DNA of 64,000 bases from Maylandia zebra. Taxonomy: Eukaryota; Chordata; Actinopteri; Cichliformes; Cichlidae. This document shows, piece by piece, positions 34,347-47,900 of the stretch. Both the position numbers and the translations under genes were made by a program. The number at the start of each line of letters is the position of its first letter. Position 1 is the stretch's first letter. The notes under the pieces were generated by a model. The model saw only the letters and a program-made list of their open reading frames with translations, was not told the origin of the DNA and did no database searches. The stretch spans positions 26,902,033 through 26,966,032 of the forward strand of contig NC_135170.1 in the NCBI RefSeq assembly GCF_041146795.1, in the 5' to 3' direction.

Positions 34347-36918
34347 TTAAGTCCTTTTGACATTGTGCTGTCCTGTATCAGGCTTCACGGCATGGGGACT
34401 TAAATCGTTCATGACATTTCCAGACAGAGTCTGTCTCTCTGCCTCTTTATTCACAACGCTAACAGAGGGGTGCCCACGTAGATAAAAACGCCACGGCTTC
34501 TTGGCCCATTCCCCGTGGGACTCTATTCCGATGCGTGGTGCTGATACGATATCTTGGGGTTTTGCCGGACTTGTGTCGGGATCATTCTCCAGCCACACAT
34601 CTGGGTCTGAGGCTAAGTCTCGACGGTCAAAACATCGTGGTATATTTAGAGCCTGGCAGAGCTTTGAAGGCCCGTTGCAGAGCTCTTTTTCCTTCAGCTG
34701 ACGGGCTCCCTCTTTGCGTCTGGCTGCCCTCAGCTGCCTCATGACGGCCTGACCCTGTAGGGGCTCGAGTGAGCGCAGCAACACAGCAGCACCCTCCCCT
34801 GAGCAACACAGCACACAATATGCATCAGTCAGCAAGGCTCCACTCTGTCTCCTTCCTTTTACCCTTTAAACAGCGACTATTGAAGCCATGAACTGCTGTT
34901 TATGTTTAATGTTGTAATAATGAAGAATGATCAAAACTGGCCTTTTCACATCCATTGTTAACAATAATAAATATATGAATGTGAACAAAATTAGTGACAT
35001 AATGTACAAAACATATTGCACCTTTGGTGGGTATAGCGTTTACCTTCACTAGACACGTTCATGCATAGGTAGATGCCATAGATTGGATACACGTAGATTG
35101 TGCCAGGCTTCATAAACATGGCTGTGTTTCTCTCGGTGCGTTTGCCTCCCGCCGAGTGTGAGGCCTTGTCCTCCCCTCCAAGGTAAGCTTCAGTTTCCAC
35201 TATTCTTCCTCGCAACTCCGTACCATCTGCACACCTGTGGACCAGCACCTGCAGGAACAAAGGACAGGGAGATTCTTTCTCTATATCCACAGGATGGTGG
35301 GTTACATAGATTTGTCATTTAGCTGAAGGATGCTACCTACAAAACACAACTTTGACAATCAAAACCACAACAAATGTCTATTTTTAATGTCATGGCAAAA
35401 GTCCTATGAAAGCAAAATAATAAGTATCTCTGACCTTATTCTGTTAAGCCAAATATTCCTTTTGCTTCAAAAACTGGGTACGGACGTATTTTCATGAGGT
35501 GTACAATGAACGATCAAAGAAAATCCATGCTTGCCAGCATGCCAGTTTTGCTGCTAACAAAAAAAAACAAAACAAAAAAACTACACCTCAATCACACTTT
35601 CATGAATAAAATATTCCAGCTCAAAATCTTTATTGATTTATACTTGTTGGGAATAAAATAATAACTAGGGCGCACTGCACCAGCATAAGAACAATTGGTC
35701 TGAGGATTTCAAGCAGGGACCGTGATGTGCTCGCATGTGAAGGTCGTTGGGACCCTGCAAGGATATCGCTATTACCTACTGCCAAACCTTGCTGGAAGAT
35801 GCTACAGGCAGCATAATGTTCCCCACAGTATCTCCAGAGTATTTCATATCAGTAACATGGACTCAATGCAAACTTGTTCTCAATTGTGAGGAAACCAGGG
35901 TTTCAGTGGTGGACCTGCAACTTCTGCTCACAACTGTACAGTTCTGGGGTGTGATGGAAAGTCTACTGAAGTATGTTGTGCCACCCTCATGGAGGGTGTT
36001 TCTGACAGGTTGCTCAGAAATATAACCTTTACACTCTTGAGACTTTGCTGGTAGACACAATAAACCTCCAAAGGCTTGTATGGAAGTGCCATCATGGAAG
36101 AGGTGGACTACCTTTGCAGCCTGAATGGTCGCAGGTATTGTCTCATACTACAAGTAGTGACAAAACTAGAAATAAAATCAGTTGGATAAGGAAAGAGCAA
36201 AACCTGATAAATCATTCCCTTTTTGGGAGACTTGTTTTTGCCTCTCCAGTACGCCTGTTGTCAATTTCATTTGCACCAAAGAAGGTAAACTATGTCAAAT
36301 AAATACACAATGGTTTATGGACAGATTAATATCCCTGAAGTTAGCAGACTTTGTTTTTGAAGAAGCATATGTGTTTAAATAAACAAATAAGCAACAGTTA
36401 GACAGCGTTAAAAATGGGAATCAGTGCTTAACAACTTAAATACAATCACTGAAAGTAAGTTTATCAGGCACATTCAAACGTACAGAGGCCAGTTACTAAG
36501 ATATAAATTGAAAGGTGAAGTTAAAAAAACAACAATTTTAAACTAAAATAAATTTTCTTCCCTACATTTTGTGCCTCCTGACTTTTAAAAACACACACAC
36601 ACACATTTACATACAAAGGTGTTAAATTCAGGTGAGAAATCAGCCTACCTTGCCGAGGAAGGCTTTAGCCAAACTGATGCAGGGCTGCTTGAAGAAGTCC
36701 TCTCCTAGCCTGTGCTGCTGCTCATTCCCGGTAAAATAACAGCTTCGCTCCGCCTCAGCACTCTGAGCATTTTCACACTGACTGGGCTGCTTCTTAAGCG
36801 CGGTTTGTGAGTCCTTTGGCTTCAGCTCCGTGTCCTTGTTGTGTTTATTTAACGACACAGTTTGTTCAGATGTTGCCGCCGCCAGCGCTAGCATCTTTCT
36901 TTTTCGCGCTGCCATCAT
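34347..36918 (-). CDS. mpg: DNA-3-methyladenine (alkyladenine) glycosylase
   Basis: Three exons on the minus strand, 36918-36649, 35248-35044 and 34798-34347 (270, 205 and 452 bases), phases joining to 308 residues; human MPG has 298. The enzyme cuts alkylated purines, ethenoadenine and hypoxanthine from DNA to start base excision repair in the nucleus. The conserved core begins near residue 75. [12 protein letters not shown] holds the catalytic Glu (residue 110, human E125) and Tyr 112; His 121 and Tyr 144 line the pocket, and Tyr 147 (human Y162) is the residue that pushes the damaged base out. The basic N-terminus (MMAARKRKM) is poorly conserved. A second ATG directly follows the first, so the start may be one codon later. 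It lies tail to tail with nprl3. Confidence 0.96.
35249..36648. other. mpg intron 1 with an unassigned repeat-like stretch
   Basis: 1.4 kb. Contains an A-rich run near 35560-35580, a stretch from about 35690 to 36330 that is less AT-rich and reads in places like old coding sequence, and (AC)n at about 36590-36604. I could not assign the middle stretch to any gene or transposon family. Confidence 0.4.
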
Positions 36919-38550
36919 CTTATCGTAAATTCAGAAGGTTTACAGATTTTTAAAAAACACATGTAGGACGGCGTGTATTTATAAACCCAACAATACGTTT
37001 ATTCAATATTTAGTATTTAATTCACAATACAAAGAGTCTTATGGAAACCGTTCACGTACTAGCATACAGGAAGTGGATATGATTGTTTTGGTATCTCTTA
37101 AAGGGACCGCGCACTTCTTGGAGGTAGTGGGAGACGTTAACCTTCAAGGCTTTCTCCTAGAAAGATTTTATTTTCCCATCTATATTATTTTATATTTCAG
37201 TTGTGAAAGAAAAAAAATATTTATGGTTAAGAAAATGTGAAAATAAACATGTTTTGCAAAGAAAGAAAATTCATGAATGCAGTTTTCTTCTCTTTTTGGG
37301 CTGAAAATGTTTAAGCAGCCACTGACTGTTCATTATGGAGCAATTCTATGGTAATAAGACTGCCTCTAAGAACAAATCTCCATCTTTTTCTCACAAAATG
37401 ACTTTACAGTGCATTATGAATTTTGCCCTTCAGCACAGCAGCCACTTTGCCGAAAGACTACCTGACAACCTGTGCCCTTTTCCTGCTGCTGCCTTATCTT
37501 TTCAGGCTCATTTGGATAATAAGAGGTTATAAATAGAACCACTCTGCGTGCTCTCCACTGCCTGTGCCCAGGAAGTTGACGGCGCCAGTTTGGCCCCAGG
37601 CGTTTTGAGCCCATGCGGCTTTCTGGAAGACTAACAGTATGTGACGTGGTCATGCCACAGACCACAACTTCAGCAGGGAAATACAAGTTTTCTTTTTGGC
37701 TACTGTGGAGGCAAATCTCTGGCTGTAAAAAGGAATCAGCCTATTATGATGCAGATGAAAGGAATGAACTGCAAGTCAACTAATAAAGATGGACTTGATG
37801 TACCTTTCTTTTTTGACTTTTATTTATACATGTGAAAGAGAAAAATAAGCACGAAAGTGTCATCTTCCTCATTTGGTCACAGATTCTGTGTGGCATTGCA
37901 CAAAAATAGATGACTGGGACAAATTTGCATGGGTAGTCATTGGGTATCATATTCTGTACTTTCTCTTGTCTCCTTTTTGTGCTGATCAAGCAATAATTTA
38001 ATCTTGAACCTCTTGAGGTTTGATTTCCAGGTTTCCTCAAGAAGCAACACTGTGATCACCGTGTTCATCCAAGGGCTGCGCTTCTAATGGAAACCTCAAG
38101 TAACTTATTGAGCCAGAATACATTCCAGACAGAAATCTGCTGAGCATGTTCAGTAGAAGTCTCCTGGAATGGCTTGTTGACTTTGTCATGGCTGGTGGGC
38201 CAGAGAACACCATTGTTTGCTGTGACTGTGTTGCTACTGCCCGTCAGCAGTGCTTGTGCGGTTTGGGCTGAGCAGCTTTCATTGTTGCTGCCACTGATAA
38301 TCATAGCAGCCACATTCTGGATCACTGTCAATTCCAGCAGCCACCTCAGCGATCGTGACGCTGAGCAGGAACACCAGAGACTCCGCTGTGTGTGCAGATG
38401 GATGAGCAGAATGCCGCCAGAACGAAATGGCTTACTACACGATGACTCCGAGAATTCTATGAAAAAAAGCAATTGATCTTTTGGGTTTCATGTGCAGTAT
38501 TCAGTGTGTTTGTGTTTAATTAAGGGAATGGTAAACTTATTTTAAAGTGA
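36919..38550. other. Upstream region of mpg, no gene found
   Basis: The first 200 bases contain the mpg promoter, with a GC-richer patch near 37080-37120 (GGGACCGCGCAC). The rest shows no exon that I can support; a 135-codon open frame on the minus strand (38472-38065) has no recognisable domain. Confidence 0.5.
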
Positions 38551-39503
38551 CACTCACTGGACTCTTTACACCTTTTTTAGTACTGGGTTAACTCTCTCAT
38601 GGTTTCAGATCTGCCTCAGTTTGTAGTGGCACAGATTCAACAAAGTGCTGGAATCATTCCTCCAAGATTTTGGTTTAGCAACTTTGTGATGTTATTACAG
38701 ATTTGGTGCGAATTTTTCGGCTGCGCATTCATGATGCAAATTTCCTATTCCACTATATTCCAAAGGTGCTTTATTGGATTGAAACCTGGTGACTGTGGAG
38801 ACGTGTGGAGTGAAGGGAACTCGCTGTCATGTTCAAGATGAGATGATTTGAGCTTTGTGACACAGCTTGTTGTCATGCTGAAAGATGTGTATACTGTGGT
38901 CACAAGGGAGGGACATGGTTAGCTGTAATATTTAGGTAGGCTGCTTTAACACCATTACACCATCACCAGCAGCAGCCTGAACTGTTGATACAGTGCAGGG
39001 TGAATACATTTCATGCTTGTTTACACCAAATTCTGACTTTCTGATTTTCTGTGACATCCAAATGTCACAGAAAAATTGAGACTCATCAGATCAGAAACCT
39101 GGTCCTATTTTTAGCTGACAGGAGTGACCTCCCTGTGTTGTCGTCCTTTGCTGTTGCTTATCCATTTCATGAGTTGATATTCTGTGAATTTAGAGATGCT
39201 CTTCTGCATACCTTGGTTGAAACAAGTGGTTATTTTAAAAAAAATTAAATCCAGTAGAATTTTGTGCAGGAAAATCCTAGTAGATCACCAGGTCCTGTTT
39301 GGCACCAACAGCCATCCCACATTGGAAGTCACTTTAATCAAATTTCTTCCCCATTCTGATGCTCTACCCTTTAACTTCACCAGGTTGTCACGACCATATC
39401 TACATGCCTAAATGCATTGAGTTGCTGCCATGTGATTGACAGATCAGGTATCTGCATAACATTGCAGCCAAATATGTATACCTAATAAAATGGTCTGTGG
39501 GTG
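38551..39503. mobile_element. Longer Tc1-like element copy
   Basis: About 953 bases starting CACTCACTGG and ending in TGTGGGTG followed by TA. Internal stretches (AATCCTAGTAGATCA, GAGTTGCTGCCATGTGATTG) match the family at 20147 and 30290. It is longer than the MITE but without an intact transposase frame. Confidence 0.7.
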
Positions 39504-39817
39504 TATGCAATAGCAGTTTGGCATTACTACATTTAGTTTATAACTATCTCTATAAACACATTACATCAAATGGATGTCTAAAAAAACTAGCCTCCTAAAT
39601 TTATATCTCTATTTTTGAGTAACGTTTATACGATATCTTAGGTATGAATGTCAGTAGCACCATTGCGAAACTCAGACCATTACATAGTTTAATTAAAATA
39701 ATTTCCCTAAAAAACTGTTACACTTTTAAAGAAAATTCCAAAATATAGTTTGAAGTAGTAATAAAAATATTTAAAAATATTAAAAATAATACTTTCTGTC
39801 ATCAGTGTGGTAATAAT

Positions 39818-40130
39818 GGGGCGATCGTGGCTCAAGACTTGGGAGTTCACCTTGTAATCAGAAGGTTGCCGGGTCGAGCCCCAGCTTGGACAGTCTCGGT
39901 CGTTGTGTCCTTGGGCAAGACACTTCACCCGTTGCCTACTGGTGGTGGTCAGAGGGCCCAGTGGCACCAGTGTCCGGCAGCCTCGCCTCTGTCAGTGCGC
40001 CCCAGGGTGGCTGTGGCTACAATGTAGCTTAGCATCACCAGTGTGTGAATGGGAGGATGACATGTTGTGTAAAGCACTTTGGGGTCCTTAGGTACTAGTA
40101 AAGCGCTATACAAATACAGGCCATTTACCA
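39818..40130 (+). mobile_element. tRNA-derived SINE
   Basis: 313 bases. The tRNA-like head is GGGGCGATCGTGGCTCAAGA and GGGTCGAGCCCC, followed by the same body as the copy at 23023 (GGTGGTGGTCAGAGGGCCCA) and the end GCGCTATACAAATACAGGCC. This copy keeps a better head than the other. Confidence 0.88.
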
Positions 40131-43100
40131 TAATGTGGACGGACAGAATCTCGTGCATTGTAATTTTTATATGTTATACTATATTGTACTATTGCATGAT
40201 GATTGTTATTCTTTTAGATTTTTTATTACTATTTATATATTATTTTTATACATTTAACTTGAACATCGGCAGAGCTGCAAACCAAATTGTGTCACACTGC
40301 ATAATATATGAATGAAAATAAAGACATATTCTATCTATATTAAGTATCCGTTTGAGACGTAACACTATGTCGCTATTATATGACAGTCATGATTTAAAAA
40401 GAGACAGCCATGATGTTGGTTGGTGTAAATAAACACAAGCAACTATTACTGGCATTGCTGAGATTACGTCTGGTCTTGGTCTGTGTTTAAATTTGTATTG
40501 CCTGCATGATATAATCGACATCTAAGCACCATAAAAAGCCAGAAATCAATTTGAAAGAGATTTTAGTACTTAGCGCTGCTCATTCCATTTCACAGTGTGT
40601 TAGTCTAAGTTAGTTTTCAGAGAGCCTTTTAACCAAGGTTATTAAAAAAATGTGGACGTGCATTTTTAATGGACCTCTTAACATCATTTCTCTTCTTCAG
40701 AACAAGCTTTATGTTGATAGATAAAGGTTCACTATAAAGAAAATAATTCCAATAGAACATTTAATTTCATTAATTTACATGATAAATTAACCTTCTTTTC
40801 CAGAGCAATAACATACATGACTGGAGGGTATTCTTTCTTACTAGTACTACAAGAGTCATTAGGTGGTAGGTAGTATTTGCATCCTCAGTGTGTGATGGGA
40901 TTAATTATTAATTGCCAGCAATTAATGATTCATGCACCTCCTTTCTTGTTTGCTGCAGAGGTGTGGCGTGTGTGTGTGCTGTACAGGTGGCTGAGGTCTC
41001 ATCAGGAGATGGAAGCAAGAGGATCACGTCATCTGAGACCCAGTTCATACACCTTGCACAACAAAGAAACGTTTATAAAGAAACAGGTTTGTCTCTTTCC
41101 ACATCTCTGAACTCACATGTGGAGTTTTAAACATAACCACTGCGGCTTAAATAGGCTTAACCACAGGTTAGCTAATCACTGTAAATAGTTCAAAGGTTCT
41201 CTTTGTTTATCTAAATCACGCATAAGATGTTGTCAGTTTTTCCCAAAATTCCCACAGAGACATTCAACAGGTAGAGCTCATTATTTGTATGACTCAACAT
41301 AATAACATGAGAGCCTATGACAGTTTGAAGACCTTTTTTTTTCAAAACTTTGAGCTGTTTGGTTATTGATTGAACCTACCTGACCTTTCTCTGCCCTACT
41401 CTGATAAAACTTTCCTCGTCTCGGCTCACACCTGTAGCCCTCAGAGGGAACAGTTGTTGAGTCAGGCTGAGGGCAGGAAGACTGCCTGGAAGATTACCGG
41501 TCTTATCACAGAAACAAGTGAACATAAATGTAGCCGACATGACCACAAAGTGAAAGCCTATCTGTCTGAGTTATTCCACAGCCTCTTTCTACTTCTGTAT
41601 TTTGTGCAGTCATGTGGTCTTTTAGTGAATGAATGCTTGCAAAGCACTTTAACTCATTTAACTTACCTTTCCTGATCTTTTGCTTGTTGGATTGCTGCTA
41701 CTAAAAGCAAGCGTCATGTGAAGTGATTTCTTAGATGTCACTGATGCTGGCAGATGGGCTTTTTCCATCAAATGAAAATTAATTTAAAAAAATCATTTAC
41801 AAAGTTGCATGATTGGAAACTGTATTTTGCCTCTTTTGAGAACATAAAGCATGTCACCCATGTACAAGCAAAACACTCCCTGTAGTGCTACGAATGATGG
41901 TCTCTGCTCTGCTTTTCCACTCGGCTGAAGACAGAGGAAGCTGTTTATGGACCGTCTGACAATGTCCTTTTGGTTAAACATGATCCTCACGCTTACCCCT
42001 TTTATCTGTGTCTGATTGATGGGTCTACAGGGGGGTTTGAGTGCTCTTACAGATCCTGTGCTGCTTCCTAATTGCTGCTTCTGACCTAGCTTCAACCCTC
42101 CTTGGTCCTAGGGGAAACTTCACCATTAATTACTGTGACTTCATGGTATATCAATCAGGGTGTCCTGAGGGGCCTCTCAACCACCCTTTTACAGTCAAGT
42201 ACATGTAGAAGACCCACTGAAGTCTGATAAACTCATTCCTGTGGTGGGAATACAATCTTTTGCCTAATTTAGGAGGATGTTTCTGAATGAGCTTGATTTG
42301 ATGTGTGGCTCTCAGTCACGCCGGCAAAGACGAGACCCCCGGGTGCAAGACGAAGTGGAAGGTTGAGGTGAGAGTAAACTAGCTTTTTATACTTTTAACC
42401 ATATACTGTGCAGTAATAGCTGTGAGACCAATGTGTTTGAAAACTGCTGTGGTTCATCACTGTGTTTGAACGTATTTAATTCAGTGTTAATGCAGAGATT
42501 GGTTAAAAAAATAGCGTGATCCTTGTATCAGATTTCTCATAAATGAGAAGAAACGTGGAGGCGATGTTACAAAATTTGAAAACCACACTCATATTTCCTG
42601 TACCCGGAAATGTGAATACTGATTTCCTGACAAATCTAAAATTAGTTAAAGGAGCTGGCTGACTGTCAAATACTTTTTTTTCCAAAACTGAAAAAAAGCA
42701 TTTATTTGTTGCCTCTAGATCTCTAGGGGATCCTGTTGAATGTAAAAACCTCTTGTTCTCATAATCCAGACAAGTAATCTACTCTGTCAGCATAAAATGG
42801 GGCCATATTATGTCTTCCATTATTTTAACAGCAGAAAGGCAACGATACCCATATTCAGTGGAGAGTGTCTTAATAAAGAAGCAGATCAAAGCAGCTATGA
42901 AAGAGACTTTTTCCAGGAACCTGAGATGCTTGTGCCCTGAAACCTCATCTGAGGGAAGGCTCTGAGCTTGGTGCCCCTTGTCAGCACCTCAGAAACTTTC
43001 TGCTTCCTAACATCCATCTCTGCTCTAGAGAAAATTCCCAGGTGAATCTGAGCTTTCACTGAAACCAGGATGGAATGCGCTGTAGTGGTCTTTTCATCAG

Positions 43101-44379
43101 ATGGAGCAACAGTGTGTATTAACGGTTGCCTGAATGAGGAGCCTCAGTCACTCAAATTAAATCTCTGAGTTTGCAGCGTAAAGGAAAGTCTGTCTATCTA
43201 TCTATGGTAGCATAATTTGCTGTTTGAGTTGGATTGTTGTCTTATATTAGGAACTGTTGACATCTCCATTGCTAATTCCCCCTTCTTTCTTGCTTTTGAG
43301 TTAAGAAACCTCTTGAGTTTAGTCAGCCACATCAGCAGACCCAACCTCAGAGTCTTATGACAGCGATGCAATACTGAGCCTGTGGATGCTCATCGAGTTG
43401 ATAAAAAAAAGAAGTACTGTTTATGTAATTGATTCTTTGCTGCCTCTGTAATGAAGCAGGAGTGTATCATTTCACTAAAATATACACAGGGGAGCAGAGG
43501 GTGGAGGCTTTGATAATCATAGAAAGCATGTGGTGTTATGATCATCATGTGGCAACAAGCATGGTTTTGTCTAAAAATTGACCAATAAGCTGAAGAATTA
43601 GGTTTTTGTGATACATGTTTCATATTCTTTTGACTTGTTTGCCTTAGATGAATATAAATAAATACTGTTGTTAGAACTACATAAATATGAGCGCTTTGAT
43701 GACCGCTATAATAATCCTGAATGCATACTGTTTTATAGACATATCGAGTTGCATTTTGACGTAGAATTCACTTCAATTCTCTGTGTGTGCGGGCCAGTTT
43801 AGCCACCAGTACCTTACAGTTATTTGGTAGGAAAATGTCTTACCCTGTATTCAAAGTCCATAACCTCAAATGAATTCAAACAGGTCCCTGTGCTGTAACA
43901 GCTTGAGCCCAAGTAGCTCGTCTTTAGTCTGTGGGAGCAGTTCTTCACATGCATAGTGCAATCAATCATTTACTGGATGAAGATATTCGTGTAAACACTT
44001 GAAATTTTAATATAATCACTTCATTGCTGGGATTTTGTGTGCGTGTGTTTGTATAATGCCTTAAAAAGCCAAAGTTATGTATCTTAGCTGATAAAGATTC
44101 AAAATACTATGATATGTGCTGTTAAATCCTGAAGGTTAATTCGTGTAATTATCAAAAACTATTAATACGAGCTGTGATTTTTTTTTTTAAAAAAAACTCA
44201 CTGTGGTTTATTGCAGACGTGTTTAACTACAGTCTGTGTGGGTTTTCCTTCATTCACTCCACTGGGACACATCAATATAACTGATATGAAAGCATTATTA
44301 TTGTTTAATTGGCCACAGCCATTTATCGTGAAATTTAATGCCTCTCATAACTATAACAGTCATGGTCCCCCCGTCTCAC
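40131..44379. other. Intergenic region, no gene found
   Basis: AT-rich, without recognisable coding exons or repeats. A stretch near 42280-42366 is richer in CG and ends AGGTTGAG before GTGAGAG, so an exon with a donor at 42367 is possible but unsupported otherwise. Confidence 0.5.
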
Positions 44380-44950
44380 TGTAGATGAGGGTTAAAGGTT
44401 TCAGTCACTGGACCCCACTGTGGCTGAGGATATCGCTTAGTCACCCCGTCTGGAGAAGAAGCAGCGCCTCCCTGTGTACACACCGATTGGTTGGTGATCT
44501 TGACGGGCTCGCCTTCTCTACAGACCGTCTTCAGCCCAGGGCGGGGCTGATTCTCTACCAAACTGAATTGCTACAACCGCCAGGAGGAAACTTACCCCGG
44601 GTCGATCCATGGAGCAGTGTGGGAATGCTCCGTCTGTAGCAGAGAACCGGACGGCAGCCTCATTTCGACTTAATCATCCTGGACTGCCTCAGCTGCTCTT
44701 GGGATCGAGAGTGACCGGATTGAATACTACAGCACTGGGATTGGCTTAAAAAAATAAAATAAAACAAAATAACAGAAAAAAAGAAAGAAAACCCATCTGC
44801 GGGGTGAGAAAAGAAGCGCGTTAATCGCCGCACCGCTGTCAGGATGATGTGACAAATCATTTATCTGCTGCCCGTGGAAAAATCAGTGGAATCGGATTTT
44901 TTCTCTTCTTCTTCCACTGCTGGAAATCAACTGAACCGGTTGTTATAAGG
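44380..44950 (+). other. Candidate 5' untranslated exon, perhaps of rhbdf1
   Basis: A GC-richer stretch of about 570 bases in AT-rich surroundings ends at TTATAAGG before a consensus donor GTAAGT (44951-44956). It has no long open frame, so it would be a leader exon. CG-containing sequence continues past the donor to about 45060, like a promoter CpG patch. In mammals RHBDF1 and MPG are divergent neighbours, and the strand and position here agree. The gene name is inference from that order only. The left edge is approximate. Confidence 0.4.
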
Positions 44951-47900
44951 GTAAGTTGAGACATTATATCGTGGCACTCTCGTGTGGTCGCCCTTACGGA
45001 AGGCAGGACTCGGAGGAAGCGCTCACGCGTCGTGACCGCGGTGGAAACGAGCTCAATCCGGTCGATTGAATTACTGGTCAGTTAATTGATCCACAGAGGA
45101 ACCCTTCAGACTCGGGTTGGCTGTAGTAAACATGGCATCGGTTAGGTTACGGAGTGCTTTGCCATTTTGCACTCATTGTGAAGTTTTCATAGAGAAAGTG
45201 GGCTATTTAAAGTGCTCCAACAGCAGCCAATAATTGGTCTATATTTTTGCCCAATCACCTGCTTAACAAGTGTGATACAGCCTAACCTACATAGTAAAAG
45301 AGGCGTTGAAGTGGAATTAATGGGGTGTGAAATGAGCTTGAAGTCTGGAAAGGTGAATTACTTTTATTTTTGTACTTGAACTCCTCAAATTCAGGATATA
45401 TTACTCTCGTTAGACTCCTATGAGCCAAAGGCGAGGTGGTTTCCATTTCAACATCTGGTTAGATTATCTAATCTGGCTGTAGGCTCATCACTGGGAGAAA
45501 GCCCCAGCCTCATCTGAATTATAGATGTAGCATAAATGTTTTGTGGATAATCATGCAACACAGCACACATCGAATCCCACCTGACCTTATCTTTGTCATT
45601 CTCCTCCCATATCACCCTTTCTTCCTCTTGCTCATCATCATAAACTGGGTGCACATAAATGGTACATAATTCATGGGTAAAGGGTGCGAGGAAAGAGTAG
45701 CAAACAGTATTTTCTTTCCACCCCCCAGTCTCAGCCTCTGTGCACCCTGAAAGTATTATTTTGTCTTTGGATGTTTGTTTTCTGTTGAATTGCTGCTTTT
45801 GTGATGCACAGACACACTGTGACTCAGTGTGACTCAAGAGAAGGGCACACGTTTCTCAAAATCATACCCATGGAGCAGACACTTAAATGTCTCGATTTGA
45901 CTCATCAGCGGTCCGGAGCTCTGCCAGGATGGCAGCGCAAGCAGCGCAAACTTATTAACAAACTGCACTCTTATTGACATCCACAAAGGGTATGTGCACC
46001 TCTGTCATACAGTACCTGGGCAGACTGAAGTGAAACCATAGACATACTGTATTAGAAACTGCTGAGTTATTTTGGCAGACAGGACATAGGAGCACATGGC
46101 CTGGTTTGTGTGCCCAGTGTTCCTGATCACATGGAGCAGGAGGGGGGGATCATATCTCTGGGTGATGTAATCACACTAATAAAGCAACCTCCCGATGTGT
46201 GATAGTGGCACTCATTCCTATCCTCTGTGTCTGCTCCAACTGGACCCTGGAGAGAATATTCCCAGTGTGTCTGTGTTTGTGTGTTTGTATGTCCATGTGA
46301 TACTTGGAAGGAGCTGGGAGTAGCTGTGGTGAGGCCGGTCGACCATTCAGTCTGGCTTTTGTTGACCAACTGCTATGTGAGTTTTGCAGAGGGCTGCTTA
46401 GGGGGCCACGGTGTAGTCATGCCTACATGACTCACAGTATGTTATCTGTCTATCAGCCTAGCCAAGTGTACAATCCTGTATAACTGCTTCATGGTGTTCA
46501 AAACTGTTTCGGGGCAGGATTTTACACTCAGTGATTGATATTATCAGCCTTCATTCACTGTCATTTTCAGTAGATATCTTTCCCTGTGTATCTCAAAGCA
46601 TAACAACTGCAACTTGGCAATGTTTTTATGTGTGACCTATAATCACTTCAAGATGCTGTATCTACATTTAGGACACACTTATCTGGCCTACAGCGGGCTC
46701 ACTTTGATGCGCTTTCAATGGGCTGATGCAGTTTTCAGTAAGACTACAAACAAGCTGGAGATTTCCTGAAAGCCCCCCTCTGAACTCTAAAATCTGCCTG
46801 TTCTCGAACTTTGAGTGTACTCTCTGTGATTGTGGGTCATTTTAAGTCTGGATTACGCTTTCTCCGAGTCCAAATGAAATGAGCGTCACTGGGCTGAACA
46901 GTTCCATGTGTGCAGAGCACATGCTTCTCAAAATAACCTCAGGCTGTTTCACCAGCACACACATCTGTATCACGAGTCAGAAAGTGGCTCACTTCACAAT
47001 CCTGTTTACTGGGCATTCTAAAGCTGGGGTTAATTCCTAACCTGCTACAAAATAGCTCTGCTGATTTGCTTAATTAATGTTTAAATAGCAAGATAGTGCA
47101 CACTGTAGAGGCTCCTAGGTTAAATCTGTTCATATATGCACATATTTATGCACATGTTCTGATTGCAAGAAAAATGTCCCTTTAGGGCCTTTTCAGGATA
47201 CTTTTGCAGGGAACAGTGCCTACTCTGTAGAAGATACCTCTGAGCAGCCCTAAAAAGCTGGGGGGCATAGCCAGATGCAGCTAAAGATGTTGCTAAATAA
47301 TTTTACTAAATAAAAGGCTTAAAGCAGCAATAAGAAGCAATTACTGCCTCTACCTAGCACCTGTCCAGAGTTTCTGCAGTGGAAGCCCAGCTGTTTATTA
47401 GTGTGTTTATTAGAAAGCATTGCATGCTATTATTATTATCCCAAAATATTGTCACTTCTAAATTTTAAGATAATGTAATACTTATGCTTTTCATGTAAAA
47501 CTTTCACATGTTAAAATTCTGTTAAAACGCAGAGAGGATTTAGATTTTGCTTAAGCTACCTTTAAAGCAGTGATATTCATCCTGGTTATTCTATATCTTC
47601 TGTTTTTCTAAATCAGAAAAATATATTAAAACCCAAGTTTAAAACACTCGGCAGGATGTATGACCTCACAGGTTTGGTATCCTTTCTTAAACTCTCTTCT
47701 ACAAAATTCAAAGAGATTTGTAATGCTCGACCTCCCTACCAGCGTATGGAGTTAAAGATGTATTGTAGTGTCATAAAAGATTGATGTCTAACCGTTGTGC
47801 AGCTGAAACACACATTTTTGTCTGAGACTTTTATATACCTGTCATCTCAGGAAGCGTCTGCTTTGTGCGAAAGCTGCAACAGTTTTGTCTGCTTGCCCGG

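Noticed and set aside
34501-34744. Plus-strand open frames opposite mpg exon 3
   Set aside because: Shadows of the conserved glycosylase exon on the other strand.
38065-38472. 135-codon open frame on the minus strand
   Set aside because: No recognised domain or partner exons. Kept only as unsupported.
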